A stretch of DNA of 64,000 nt from Simiduia sp. 21SJ11W-1 (GTDB lineage: Bacteria > Pseudomonadota > Gammaproteobacteria > Pseudomonadales > Cellvibrionaceae): assembly GCF_024138675.1 (NCBI RefSeq), contig NZ_CP090959.1:3069501-3133500 (forward strand), given 5' to 3'. A program made the translations under genes and the position numbers. Under the pieces are notes generated by a model. The model was not told the DNA's origin, did no database searches, and worked only from the letters and a program-made list of their open reading frames with translations. How positions within the stretch are numbered: position 1 is the stretch's first letter; the number at the start of each line of letters is the position of its first letter. Positions 42,426 to 50,961 of this stretch are shown piece by piece.

Positions 42426-45047
42426 ATGGAGCGAATGGATCACGCACACCGATTACCCCGGCTGCTTGTGGCCTTCGTCGGGTTGCTTGGGGTGATCGTC
42501 ATTATTGGCTGGCACACGGCCTCGCCCACTATTGTGCAACTTAGCCCCAACTGGGCGCCCATGCAGTACAACACGGCGCTGTGCATGCTGCTTACGGCTT
42601 GCATGCTGCTTGCAGATTGGGCCGCACGCACACGCACTGCCCGTATACTTGCCACAGCACTCATTGCCCTACCACTACTGACCTTGGTGCAATACCTAAC
42701 GGGCGCAGACTTTGGCATAGACCAGCTATTCATCACCCCGTTTGTGGATACACAAACCTCGCATCCGGGGCGCATGGCACCCAATACCGCCTTGGCATTT
42801 ATCATGATTGGTGCCACCGGCTGGTTACGCCCTGAGCACCGCTACCAGCACCTTCTAATCACGGCACTCGCCTCGCTCACCCTTTGGCTGAGCCTGCTCG
42901 CGCTGATGGGCTATTTATCAAACTTAACGCCTGCTTACGGTTGGGGCAGCCTGACGGCCATGGCCGCACACACTGCCATTGGTTTCGTGCTTTTATCGGC
43001 CGCCATTATTTTAACGGCCCTGTTTCGCTACCAGGCCGAGGCACCCATTGAGTGGCAACTGGCCTGTGCAGCCCCGTTGATGCTAATGCTGATACTGGCG
43101 TTTCAGCTAGTGCCCATACGCAACAGTGAAATCTTGCGTGAAGAAAAAACCCAGGCAGATCTGGCACTGCTACAAGAGCATATTTACCTTAAGCTCAACT
43201 GGCTGGATTTAATGCTGAATGAAAACTTCACCGGCCTGCCTTCCAGCGAGGTAAGCAATCATTTCGCAATTCGCGTCCAAAGCACTCAAAATGCCTCCGT
43301 GCCGCTGCTGTTTCACATGGGTTCACAACGTTTCATCAGCCTCACCCCACTGAAAGAAACCATTCAAACCTTTGCTCAGGCAAACGACTACAGCTATCAA
43401 CTGGCAAATGCACAGGGTATTGCATTACTGGGCGCGGCCGATCTGCCAATCAACACCTTTACCGGCCAGTTGCAACTTACTTTTGGTGGAGAACCCCTTA
43501 CCTTAACCATCACCCCAAACACCCTGGCCAGCAACAACCGGCTTACAGAAACCAACACCTTTATTCTTGCCATAAGCCTCACAACTTTGGTGGGCTTTTT
43601 TGTGATACTGCGCAATATTCGCAGGCGTTCAAAAGCAGAGGCCGAAGCCGCAGCACTTTACGCCCGCTTCAAACAGGCGATAAACACCTTCAACGAAGGG
43701 TTTGCCATTCTCACCCCTGATGGCACCATCACCGACAAAAACAACAAACTCAACAACCCGCACGCCAAGCACTTGTGCGACCTCATAGAACCCACTGCCG
43801 CACGCGAGCTGCTGGATTACCTATATTCACCTGATACAGAAAGTAAAACCCTGAAAACCACAAGCCGTGATGGTGCCCCCCTGGCGGTAAATCTTGCGAA
43901 CATTCCAGGCTCAGACAGCTTTGTACTGGTATCGGTCAATCTGCGGGAATCCTTGGGGCAACTGAAAGTACTCGAGCACCAACAAGCGCTCATTAACAGC
44001 GCCTTTAATGCCAGCACCAACGGCCTGTGCGTACTGGACGGCAAGCTCACCGTTGTAAAAGCAAATCAAACCCTGTGCGACTGGTTCAAAAAAAGTGAAG
44101 CGCAACTGTTAGGCCAGCCGCTGGCAAATGTCCTGCTGGGTGAAAATACCACCAAACTCATAATTGAGCTGGAAAGCATCAGCGCCAACCCGGGTATTAC
44201 CCGGGAGCTTGAGATAAAACTGAACATAGACAACCACACCTCCTGGATGCAGGCCCGTGGAGCTTCCGAGTTTTCACCTGACAGTAAATCTATGCTCACC
44301 ACCTTAAGCCTCAAGTGCATAGACCAACAGAAATCGCTAATTGAACAACTCAACCAAAGTATCCTGGAGCTCTCGAAAAGCAACGAGGAACTAGACCAAT
44401 TCGCCTATGTAGCCAGCCACGATTTAAAATCGCCCCTGGTGGGCATCAAAAATATCAGCGACTGGCTAGACGAGGATTACCACCACCTGCTGCCCGAAGA
44501 GGGCCGTAAACACCTGCAGCTGATTCGCTCGCGCTGCCGTAGAATGATGACCCTGCTAGACGATTTACTGCAGTATTCCCGCGCAGGCAGGCTGGATAAG
44601 GCCTATGACACCATAGACTTAAAGTCCTTTGCCCAAGACATCCTCAGCATGTACGACATCCACCAAACCTTTAGCCTTCACTGCGACGACACCACACTGC
44701 ACGCACCAAGGGTACCCCTGGAAACACTGCTGAGAAATCTCGTTAACAACAGCATAAAACACCACCACTGTGATAGCGGAAATATCTATATCACGGTAGA
44801 AGAAACCAGCAGAGGGGTCACCCTGCACTACAGCGACGACGGCCCAGGTATTGACGAGAAGTACTACACTAATGTTATTAAGCCTTTCACCACCCTTGCC
44901 CCCAAAGACAAAACCGAAGGCAGCGGCATGGGCTTGGCAATCATTGCCAAGATCGCAGACAGCCTTAACGGCAAGCTTACCTTGGGGCGAGGCCCTGAAG
45001 GTGGATTGAAAGTCAGCCTGAGGTTACCCAATAAGGAGATCCAATAG
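42426..45047 (+). CDS. Membrane sensor histidine kinase with PAS domains
   Basis: 873 residues. Six N-terminal helices (from LLVAFVGLLGVIVIIGW) contain GRMAPNTALAFIMIGATGWL, seen in a family of integral membrane sensors. A periplasmic stretch lies at about 230-375, with a last helix FILAISLTTLVGFFVIL. Two PAS-like domains cover about 410-640. HisKA has FAYVASHDLKSPLVG (H near 662), and the HATPase has NLVNNSIKH, DDGPGID and GSGMGLAI. The type resembles phytochrome-like or Rcp-linked kinases. The stop is one base before the next gene, a single-domain response regulator, giving a clear cognate pair. Confidence 0.92.
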   Translation: MERMDHAHRLPRLLVAFVGLLGVIVIIGWHTASPTIVQLSPNWAPMQYNTALCMLLTACMLLADWAARTRTARILATALIALPLLTLVQYLTGADFGIDQLFITPFVDTQTSHPGRMAPNTALAFIMIGATGWLRPEHRYQHLLITALASLTLWLSLLALMGYLSNLTPAYGWGSLTAMAAHTAIGFVLLSAAIILTALFRYQAEAPIEWQLACAAPLMLMLILAFQLVPIRNSEILREEKTQADLALLQEHIYLKLNWLDLMLNENFTGLPSSEVSNHFAIRVQSTQNASVPLLFHMGSQRFISLTPLKETIQTFAQANDYSYQLANAQGIALLGAADLPINTFTGQLQLTFGGEPLTLTITPNTLASNNRLTETNTFILAISLTTLVGFFVILRNIRRRSKAEAEAAALYARFKQAINTFNEGFAILTPDGTITDKNNKLNNPHAKHLCDLIEPTAARELLDYLYSPDTESKTLKTTSRDGAPLAVNLANIPGSDSFVLVSVNLRESLGQLKVLEHQQALINSAFNASTNGLCVLDGKLTVVKANQTLCDWFKKSEAQLLGQPLANVLLGENTTKLIIELESISANPGITRELEIKLNIDNHTSWMQARGASEFSPDSKSMLTTLSLKCIDQQKSLIEQLNQSILELSKSNEELDQFAYVASHDLKSPLVGIKNISDWLDEDYHHLLPEEGRKHLQLIRSRCRRMMTLLDDLLQYSRAGRLDKAYDTIDLKSFAQDILSMYDIHQTFSLHCDDTTLHAPRVPLETLLRNLVNNSIKHHHCDSGNIYITVEETSRGVTLHYSDDGPGIDEKYYTNVIKPFTTLAPKDKTEGSGMGLAIIAKIADSLNGKLTLGRGPEGGLKVSLRLPNKEIQ

Positions 45048-45048
45048 C

Positions 45049-45474
45049 ATGACGCACAAAGACATTACGCTATTGCTTGTTGAAGATGACGACGTAGATG
45101 CCATGACCATTGAGCGCAGCTTTAAAAAGCAGCGCATCAGCAACCGCATTGTGCGCGCCGAAGACGGCGCTGCCGCACTTACGCTTATTCGCAGTAATAG
45201 TGTGCCAACACCCTTTGTTGTGCTGTTGGACCTCAACCTGCCAAGAGTGAGCGGCCACGAATTTCTGGATGCCCTCAGGCAAGATCCAACCCACAAAGAC
45301 ACCGTTGTGTTTGTGCTCACCACCTCATCCGACGATAAAGACATGGTAAAAGCCTACGAAAAATTCATTGCAGGCTATTTTTTGAAAGGCGAAAGCGGTG
45401 AACAATTTATGAAACTCATTGGCATGCTGGATGGCTTCTGGCGCATCGTACGCATGCCTGAAAAGGATGTGTAA
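45049..45474 (+). CDS. Single-domain response regulator (Rcp1-like)
   Basis: 141 residues forming only a receiver domain. It begins with TLLLVEDDDVDAMTIERSF (acidic pocket), has the acceptor Asp in VVLLDLNLPRVSGHEFL, the Thr/Ser switch in FVLTTSSDDKD, and a Lys in GYFLKG. The extended helix pattern matches Rcp1-type regulators found with phytochrome-like kinases. AAGGAG lies before the ATG. It has no output domain, so it probably relays or buffers phosphate to the next gene product, the REC-GGDEF-EAL protein. Confidence 0.92.
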   Translation: MTHKDITLLLVEDDDVDAMTIERSFKKQRISNRIVRAEDGAAALTLIRSNSVPTPFVVLLDLNLPRVSGHEFLDALRQDPTHKDTVVFVLTTSSDDKDMVKAYEKFIAGYFLKGESGEQFMKLIGMLDGFWRIVRMPEKDV

Positions 45475-45476
45475 TT

Positions 45477-47177
45477 ATGCGCGCCCTGATTATTGATGAC
45501 GACGAACTAGACAGAATATCCATCACCCGTACACTGCGCAAAGCGCGTGAATCCTACTGCATAGATACCGCAGAGAGCGCAGAAACAGCCCGCCAGAAAA
45601 TCTCTGGAAAAGCCTACGATGTGATATTGCTAGACTACCGCCTGCCCGATGTGGAAGGCCTTGAGTTCATCATGGAAATCAGAAAACGATTGCAAAGAAA
45701 GCAAACGGCAGTGGTGATGATTTCAAACATGGAAGATGAAGATCTCGCCATGCGCTGCCTTAAGGCGGGCGCGCAAGATTTTTTACTTAAAAGCTCTATC
45801 AACCCCATTATGCTTAAAATGGCTATTGCCAACTCCATTTTACGGCATGAACTGGAAACGGCGTTGAAATCCAGCTTTGAACAAGTGAAAGTGCTGGCCG
45901 AGCGCGACAGCCTCACCAAGCTTGCCAACCGGTTTTTATTTGAAGAGTCTGTATCGCTTGCGCTACAGCAGCGCCACCGCAAAAACCCCGTCACACTGTT
46001 TTTCTTTGATGTTGATAACTTTAAAAAAATCAACGACACCTGGGGCCACACCTACGGCGACCAACTGCTAAAACGCATCAGCAGCCGAATATCCAGCTGC
46101 CTGCGCGGCGGTGAACTACTGGCGCGCATTGGTGGTGATGAATTTGCCCTGTTTATGGACGATGCCCAATCCAGTATTGAAGCCAATCATGCCGCATTAC
46201 GTATTATGCGCGTAATGCAAAGCCCATTTTCCTTCGATTCCTTTGATTTTTACGCCTCACTCAGTATTGGCATCACCGTTCAAGACCGGCGCCAGGCCAC
46301 TGTAGACCAGCTACTTTCGCAAGCAGACATAGCCATGCACAAGGCCAAGGCGCTTGGCAAAGCGCAAATCTGCTACTTTGAAGACGCCATGCAAGAGGAG
46401 TTCGTTGAACGGGTACGTATAGAGACAGGGCTGCGACACGCCCTTGATAACAATGAATTTGTCATGTACTACCAGCCCATTATTGAGCCAAAAACCGGTA
46501 GTATTCTGGGTTATGAAGCGCTCATTCGCTGGCAACACCAAGGCCAACTGATATCGCCTGATGTGTTCATTCCCATTGCCCAGGAATCACACCTGATAAT
46601 GGATATTGGCCGTTGGATTATTGAAGATGTATTTGCCAACCATCCACCGTTAAGCTCAGCAACCGGTTACCTTTCAATCAACCTTTCCCCTTTGCAGTTA
46701 ATAGATACCCAGTTGCCAGCCTTCATTTTAGAGCAGGCGGCCAAGCACCAGGTAAAACCCGGCAATGTGGAGCTTGAAATAACCGAAACCGCCTTCATTG
46801 ACGACTCGGATGACACACAAAGCCTGATTCGTGAACTGGTAAAGCACGGTTTCAACTTCGCTCTGGATGACTTCGGCACGGGCTACTCCTCACTTTCACA
46901 CTTGCAAAGCCTGCCAATCAGCACCGTTAAAATTGATCGCTCGCTACTACTCACCGAGCCGGCTGAAAAGATGCATAAAATTTTGCAAGGGCTCACCGAG
47001 ATAATTCTGGCGCTGGATTTTAACGTGGTACTTGAAGGGGTTGAAACAGAAGACCAGGCAAGGCTTGGCACGCGCCTTAATATCAACAGGGCACAGGGTT
47101 ATTACTACAGTAAGCCGTTACCTGCACAAGCCTTTCTGCAAAGCCCCCAGTCGCAGATCACACCTGCCCCAGGGTGA
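45477..47177 (+). CDS. Response regulator with GGDEF and EAL output domains
   Basis: 566 residues. The receiver domain (1-125) has LIIDDDELDR and acceptor in VILLDYRLPDVEG. GGDEF follows with RIGGDEF near 219; its inhibitory site is altered (RGGE in place of RxxD), so product feedback may be lost. The EAL domain has EALIRW near 346, ELEITET, ALDDFGTGYS and KIDRS. Both catalytic signatures are present. It is separated by two bases from the Rcp1-like gene, completing a kinase-regulator-effector cassette that should convert an external signal into a c-di-GMP change. Confidence 0.93.
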   Translation: MRALIIDDDELDRISITRTLRKARESYCIDTAESAETARQKISGKAYDVILLDYRLPDVEGLEFIMEIRKRLQRKQTAVVMISNMEDEDLAMRCLKAGAQDFLLKSSINPIMLKMAIANSILRHELETALKSSFEQVKVLAERDSLTKLANRFLFEESVSLALQQRHRKNPVTLFFFDVDNFKKINDTWGHTYGDQLLKRISSRISSCLRGGELLARIGGDEFALFMDDAQSSIEANHAALRIMRVMQSPFSFDSFDFYASLSIGITVQDRRQATVDQLLSQADIAMHKAKALGKAQICYFEDAMQEEFVERVRIETGLRHALDNNEFVMYYQPIIEPKTGSILGYEALIRWQHQGQLISPDVFIPIAQESHLIMDIGRWIIEDVFANHPPLSSATGYLSINLSPLQLIDTQLPAFILEQAAKHQVKPGNVELEITETAFIDDSDDTQSLIRELVKHGFNFALDDFGTGYSSLSHLQSLPISTVKIDRSLLLTEPAEKMHKILQGLTEIILALDFNVVLEGVETEDQARLGTRLNINRAQGYYYSKPLPAQAFLQSPQSQITPAPG

Positions 47178-47181
47178 ACGC

Positions 47182-47646
47182 CTAGCGGACCAAGGGCAAG
47201 TTGAAATAATAATACTCGTGATCACGCTGCCAGCCCAATTGCCGGTATAAAGCCTGGGCGGCCTTATTGTTCACACCGGTTGCCAGTTCCAATCGATCGG
47301 CACCCTGGCCGCGGGCCCAGTGGGCGGCGGCAGTTAAAAGCTGTGCGCCCAAGCCCTTGCGCCGGTGGGCCTGATCTACATACAAATCGTAGAGTATGAA
47401 ATAGCGCGCAAGGGCCAGGCTGCACCAACCGGGATACAGCTGGGTAAAGGCCACGGGTACCGATTTTTCCACTGCAAGCAAAATATGCGCATCACCTGCG
47501 TGCATGCGCGCATGTAGAAACTCTACCAGTTGCGCGTTATCAGAGGGCAACCCGTAAAACTGCCGGTAGGCTGCAAAAAGCATTGCAATGCCGGGCACAT
47601 CCTCTGGCTGAGCAGATCTCACGCTGTAGGAATTTGATATAACCAT
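47182..47646 (-). CDS. GNAT-family N-acetyltransferase
   Basis: 154 residues. The acetyl-CoA-binding motif A is YVDQAHRRKGLGAQLLTAA, followed by LELATGVNNKAAQALYRQLGW (motif B). The N-terminus is SVRSAQPEDVPGIAMLFAAY. The acceptor substrate is unknown. The gene is convergent with the REC-GGDEF-EAL gene, with four bases between the stop codons. Confidence 0.88.
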   Translation of the reverse strand: MVISNSYSVRSAQPEDVPGIAMLFAAYRQFYGLPSDNAQLVEFLHARMHAGDAHILLAVEKSVPVAFTQLYPGWCSLALARYFILYDLYVDQAHRRKGLGAQLLTAAAHWARGQGADRLELATGVNNKAAQALYRQLGWQRDHEYYYFNLPLVR

Positions 47647-47781
47647 TCAGTATTACCACCTCGCACAGGGCCCTGATGATTTACCTATACTGCACTTGCG
47701 GGCCCGTTTTCGCTAGGTTGTATTCACTAGGCGGTTTTTTAAAGCCTGCTTTCAGAAGGCTGAAGCAGTAAGAGGCCAACT

Positions 47782-48642
47782 ATGCGCGCACTTTTCACTT
47801 TCCCGCTATCGCTTTGGTCACCTTTAAGCTTGTGCCCATTGAACGCGCCTCGATGGGTACTCATAGCACTTGCATGGCTGCTAGTTTTCTCGCTTGCGGC
47901 CCACGGCCAAAACCGGCAAGGGCAGGCCAGGTCTTTGAACGAGCTGGAGTACATCACCGAAAACTACCCACCGTTTAACTATGAAGAACAAGGCGTACTA
48001 AAAGGCGAGGCAGTAGAGCTGTTGATTGCCGCCACGGCGCTGGCCGGCAGCCCCATAACCGCGCGCGATATTTTAATGCAACCCTGGGCCCGGGCCTTTC
48101 ACAACGTGCTGGAAGGGCCAAATCGCGTGCTGTTTTCCACCACCCGCACACCCGAGCGCGAAAACCTCTTTAAATGGGCAGGCCCCATAGGCAGCAATCA
48201 CATAGTGCTGGTTGGAAAAAAATCCCGCAACATCACCCTTAACGATTTGGCAGACTTAAACAAATACCGCGTAGGCGCCGTGCGCGATGATGTGGGCGAG
48301 CTGTTTCTACGGGACTTACAGCTGGAAAAAACCATTATCACCTTAGGCGTACAGCCTGAAAGCATTGCCAAAATGCTGCAGAGCAACCGGGTAGACCTAT
48401 GGATCTACGGCGAATCCAGTGCGTTTAACGTACTTAAACGCACGGGTGCAACACCGAGCGATTACACCGTGGTAAAAGTGCTGAAATCTCTAGAGCTTTA
48501 TTACGCATTTAGCCGCGATGTAGACGACCGGCTGGTGCAAGAATTACAAGCGGCCATTGAAACAATTAAAGGGGCACAACAAACACCCACTCAGGCTAAA
48601 TCTGTGCAAAGCCAGCTTTACCGCCAGCCCGAGCAACATTAG
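47782..48642 (+). CDS. Periplasmic solute-binding-protein-like protein (family 3)
   Basis: 286 residues. A long N-terminal signal region ends in IALAWLLVFSLAAHGQ. The mature part begins LEYITENYPPFNYEEQGVLKGEAVELL, the typical opening of family 3 binding proteins, and continues with DILMQPWARAFHNVLEGPNRVLFSTTRTPERENLFKW-type lobes. No ABC permease or ATPase gene is adjacent, so it may be an orphan sensor or transport component. The ligand is unknown. Confidence 0.85.
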   Translation: MRALFTFPLSLWSPLSLCPLNAPRWVLIALAWLLVFSLAAHGQNRQGQARSLNELEYITENYPPFNYEEQGVLKGEAVELLIAATALAGSPITARDILMQPWARAFHNVLEGPNRVLFSTTRTPERENLFKWAGPIGSNHIVLVGKKSRNITLNDLADLNKYRVGAVRDDVGELFLRDLQLEKTIITLGVQPESIAKMLQSNRVDLWIYGESSAFNVLKRTGATPSDYTVVKVLKSLELYYAFSRDVDDRLVQELQAAIETIKGAQQTPTQAKSVQSQLYRQPEQH

Positions 48643-48702
48643 CCACAAGCCGAACCGGAACCTGTGTACTCGCACCTTTGGTGCCGCGATTCAAAAAACA
48701 AA

Positions 48703-50961
48703 TTACACCTGCCACCAATCCGGCAATAGCGCCTGCACTTCGGGGCTGGCAAACCTGTCATCCAAAAGGTACAACACCCCCCTATCTTCAACCGTGCGAA
48801 TAATACGGCCCGCCGCCTGCACCACTTTTTGCAGGCCCGGGTACACATAGGTGTATTGGTAACCCTGGCCCACAAGGCTATCTAACTGGGTGCGAATATC
48901 TTCGTTAACGGGGTTAAATTGGGGCATGCCCAAGGTGGCAATAAACGCACCTACCAATCGATCACCGGTGAGATCTATACCCTCACCAAAGGCGCCGCCC
49001 AACACGGCAAGGCCAATACCACAACCGCCGGGCACAAATTCGGCAACAAACGCCGCCCGCTCGGCTTCTGCCATGCCACGGGTTTGGGCCCACAATGGCA
49101 CGCTGAGGCCCCGCGTGCGGGCAGCCTCTTCGAGTGCCGCTTGCGCCTGTTCCAAATAGGCAAAGCTTGAAAAAAACACCAGGTAGTTGCCTGGCTCGCG
49201 GGCGTATTGGTTGAGCACACAGGCCACAAGTTTCGGCAGTGATTGGCTGCGATCTTTAAAGCGCGTAGAGATAGATCGCTCAATCACCACGTTCAGTTGC
49301 TCACCACTAAAAGGCGAAGCCACCACCAAATCTACAGCCGACTCAGGCACCCCCAACAAAGTGCGCACAAACGATTGCGGGCGCAACGTGGCGGAAAATA
49401 ACACGCAGGGTGCTTGCTCAAACCGCGGTTGCAGCCAAGGCGCAGGCACCACATTGCGCACATTCAGTGCCGCCTGCCCTCGGCCGGTTTTCTCAACATC
49501 AACTATGAAATTTTCATCGGCAATCTCCAGCGCTTTTACCATTTGCAGCGCTGCAAAATACAGGCTTTGCACGGCATCCGGCATCGGCCGCTTAAGCTCC
49601 AGTTGCAGCCGGTTACATTCGTACACCAGGTTATTGAGTGCCAGCACCCAGCGCGCAGGCACAATGTGCAGGCGCTTGCGCTCACCTATTGCCAAGGCCT
49701 TTGACAGGCTCGCCCACTGTTTATCGAACTTGGTAATGGCAGCATCAATAACCGCGCCACCCTGCTTGCGCGCAGCCTTTAGCTGGCGTCTGGTTATGCT
49801 GGCCGAATACATGGCCCGTGCGCGCTCTATGAGATTGTGCGCCTCATCCACCAGCACACAAAGGCGCCAATCGTTGAGGCTTGCCAGGCTATACAACAGG
49901 GCCCGCTGGTCAAAATAATAATTGTAATCGCCCACGATCACATCCACCCAGCGGCACAGCTCCTGGCTTAAGTAGTAAGGGCAAACTTGATGGGCCAAGG
50001 CCACCCGGCGCACCGTTTGGGCATCCAGCATGGGCTCGGCCAGGGCTGCTTCACGCGCAGGCGGGAGCTTGTCGTAAAAGCCCGCAGCCAGTGGGCAATC
50101 TTCACCGTGGCACGCTTTGGTGGGGTGCTCACAGGCCTTTTCTTTGGCGATGAGTTCAAGGCTGCGTAGATTTTCCGTTTTGAGTTGGGCAATGCCATCG
50201 AGCGCAAGCCGGCGGCCGGGGGTTTTGGCACACAGAAACAATAATTTGTCCCAATGGGGAGCCGCTTTGAGCGCCGGAAACAAGGTGCCCAGGGTTTTGC
50301 CAATGCCGGTGGGCGCCTCTGCCACCAAGCAACGCCGGCTCACCACCGCCTGGTACACATTTTCTGCCAACACCCGCTGGCCACCGTGAAAATCTTTGTA
50401 GGGAAATTGCAGCGCGGCGAGTGAAGTATTGCGAGCACTTAAGTGCGCCGCCTGCGCTTTAGCCCACTGGCCGAAAATTTCGCAGGCTTGGTGCCAGTAG
50501 GCTTTTAACGCCTGTGCAGGCCAGTGTTCAATGAACGGATGCTCGCTGCCGTCTGCGGCGTCAATGTAGGTGAGTGCCAGGGTAATTTCTTCAAGCGCCT
50601 CAGACTCACAGGCCAGATGGCCGTATATTTTCAGCTGCGCCCAGTGTAAGGCGCGCTGATTTTCCCGCATTTTCGACAGTGCACCACGAAAACTTTTTAC
50701 CTCCTCAAGGCGCGCCTGCTCGGGCGCCCAACCATCGGCGCGCCCGCGCACCCGCAAACCCTGATATTCACCTGCCAGCGGCCACTCAACTACATAGGCT
50801 TCGCCATAGGTCTCCCGGCGTCTGGCCGCCACTTGCTGGTGTAGGGCTATGCCCTCTTGCGCGGTGGGCGACGGGGTAAAACGCAAATCCAAATCGCCGC
50901 ATTTGGCCACAAATTCACACAGCTCGCGCACCGAGACGCAGTATTCATGCTGCTCACTCAT
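48703..50961 (-). CDS. PD-(D/E)xK nuclease fused to a DinG/XPD-type iron-sulfur helicase
   Basis: About 752 residues from MSEQHEYCVSV. The N-terminal domain has GRADGW followed by RLEEVKSFRG, a PD-(D/E)xK nuclease pattern. The helicase has Walker A EAPTGIGKTLGTLFPAL, a four-Cys region typical of Fe-S XPD-like helicases (EKACEHPTKACHGEDCPLAAG and later VCPYYLSQEL), the DEAH box VLVDEAHNL, and motif VI in QAAGRIIRT. It should unwind and cut DNA, probably in repair. The start overlaps the stop of the FAN1-like gene by 8 bases. The frame is open to 51156, but that lies within the upstream gene. Confidence 0.87.
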   Translation of the reverse strand: MSEQHEYCVSVRELCEFVAKCGDLDLRFTPSPTAQEGIALHQQVAARRRETYGEAYVVEWPLAGEYQGLRVRGRADGWAPEQARLEEVKSFRGALSKMRENQRALHWAQLKIYGHLACESEALEEITLALTYIDAADGSEHPFIEHWPAQALKAYWHQACEIFGQWAKAQAAHLSARNTSLAALQFPYKDFHGGQRVLAENVYQAVVSRRCLVAEAPTGIGKTLGTLFPALKAAPHWDKLLFLCAKTPGRRLALDGIAQLKTENLRSLELIAKEKACEHPTKACHGEDCPLAAGFYDKLPPAREAALAEPMLDAQTVRRVALAHQVCPYYLSQELCRWVDVIVGDYNYYFDQRALLYSLASLNDWRLCVLVDEAHNLIERARAMYSASITRRQLKAARKQGGAVIDAAITKFDKQWASLSKALAIGERKRLHIVPARWVLALNNLVYECNRLQLELKRPMPDAVQSLYFAALQMVKALEIADENFIVDVEKTGRGQAALNVRNVVPAPWLQPRFEQAPCVLFSATLRPQSFVRTLLGVPESAVDLVVASPFSGEQLNVVIERSISTRFKDRSQSLPKLVACVLNQYAREPGNYLVFFSSFAYLEQAQAALEEAARTRGLSVPLWAQTRGMAEAERAAFVAEFVPGGCGIGLAVLGGAFGEGIDLTGDRLVGAFIATLGMPQFNPVNEDIRTQLDSLVGQGYQYTYVYPGLQKVVQAAGRIIRTVEDRGVLYLLDDRFASPEVQALLPDWWQV

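Noticed and set aside
48670-48682. GCACC-TTT-GGTGC hairpin between the binding-protein and helicase genes
   Set aside because: The stem is only five base pairs and is not followed by a T run on either strand.
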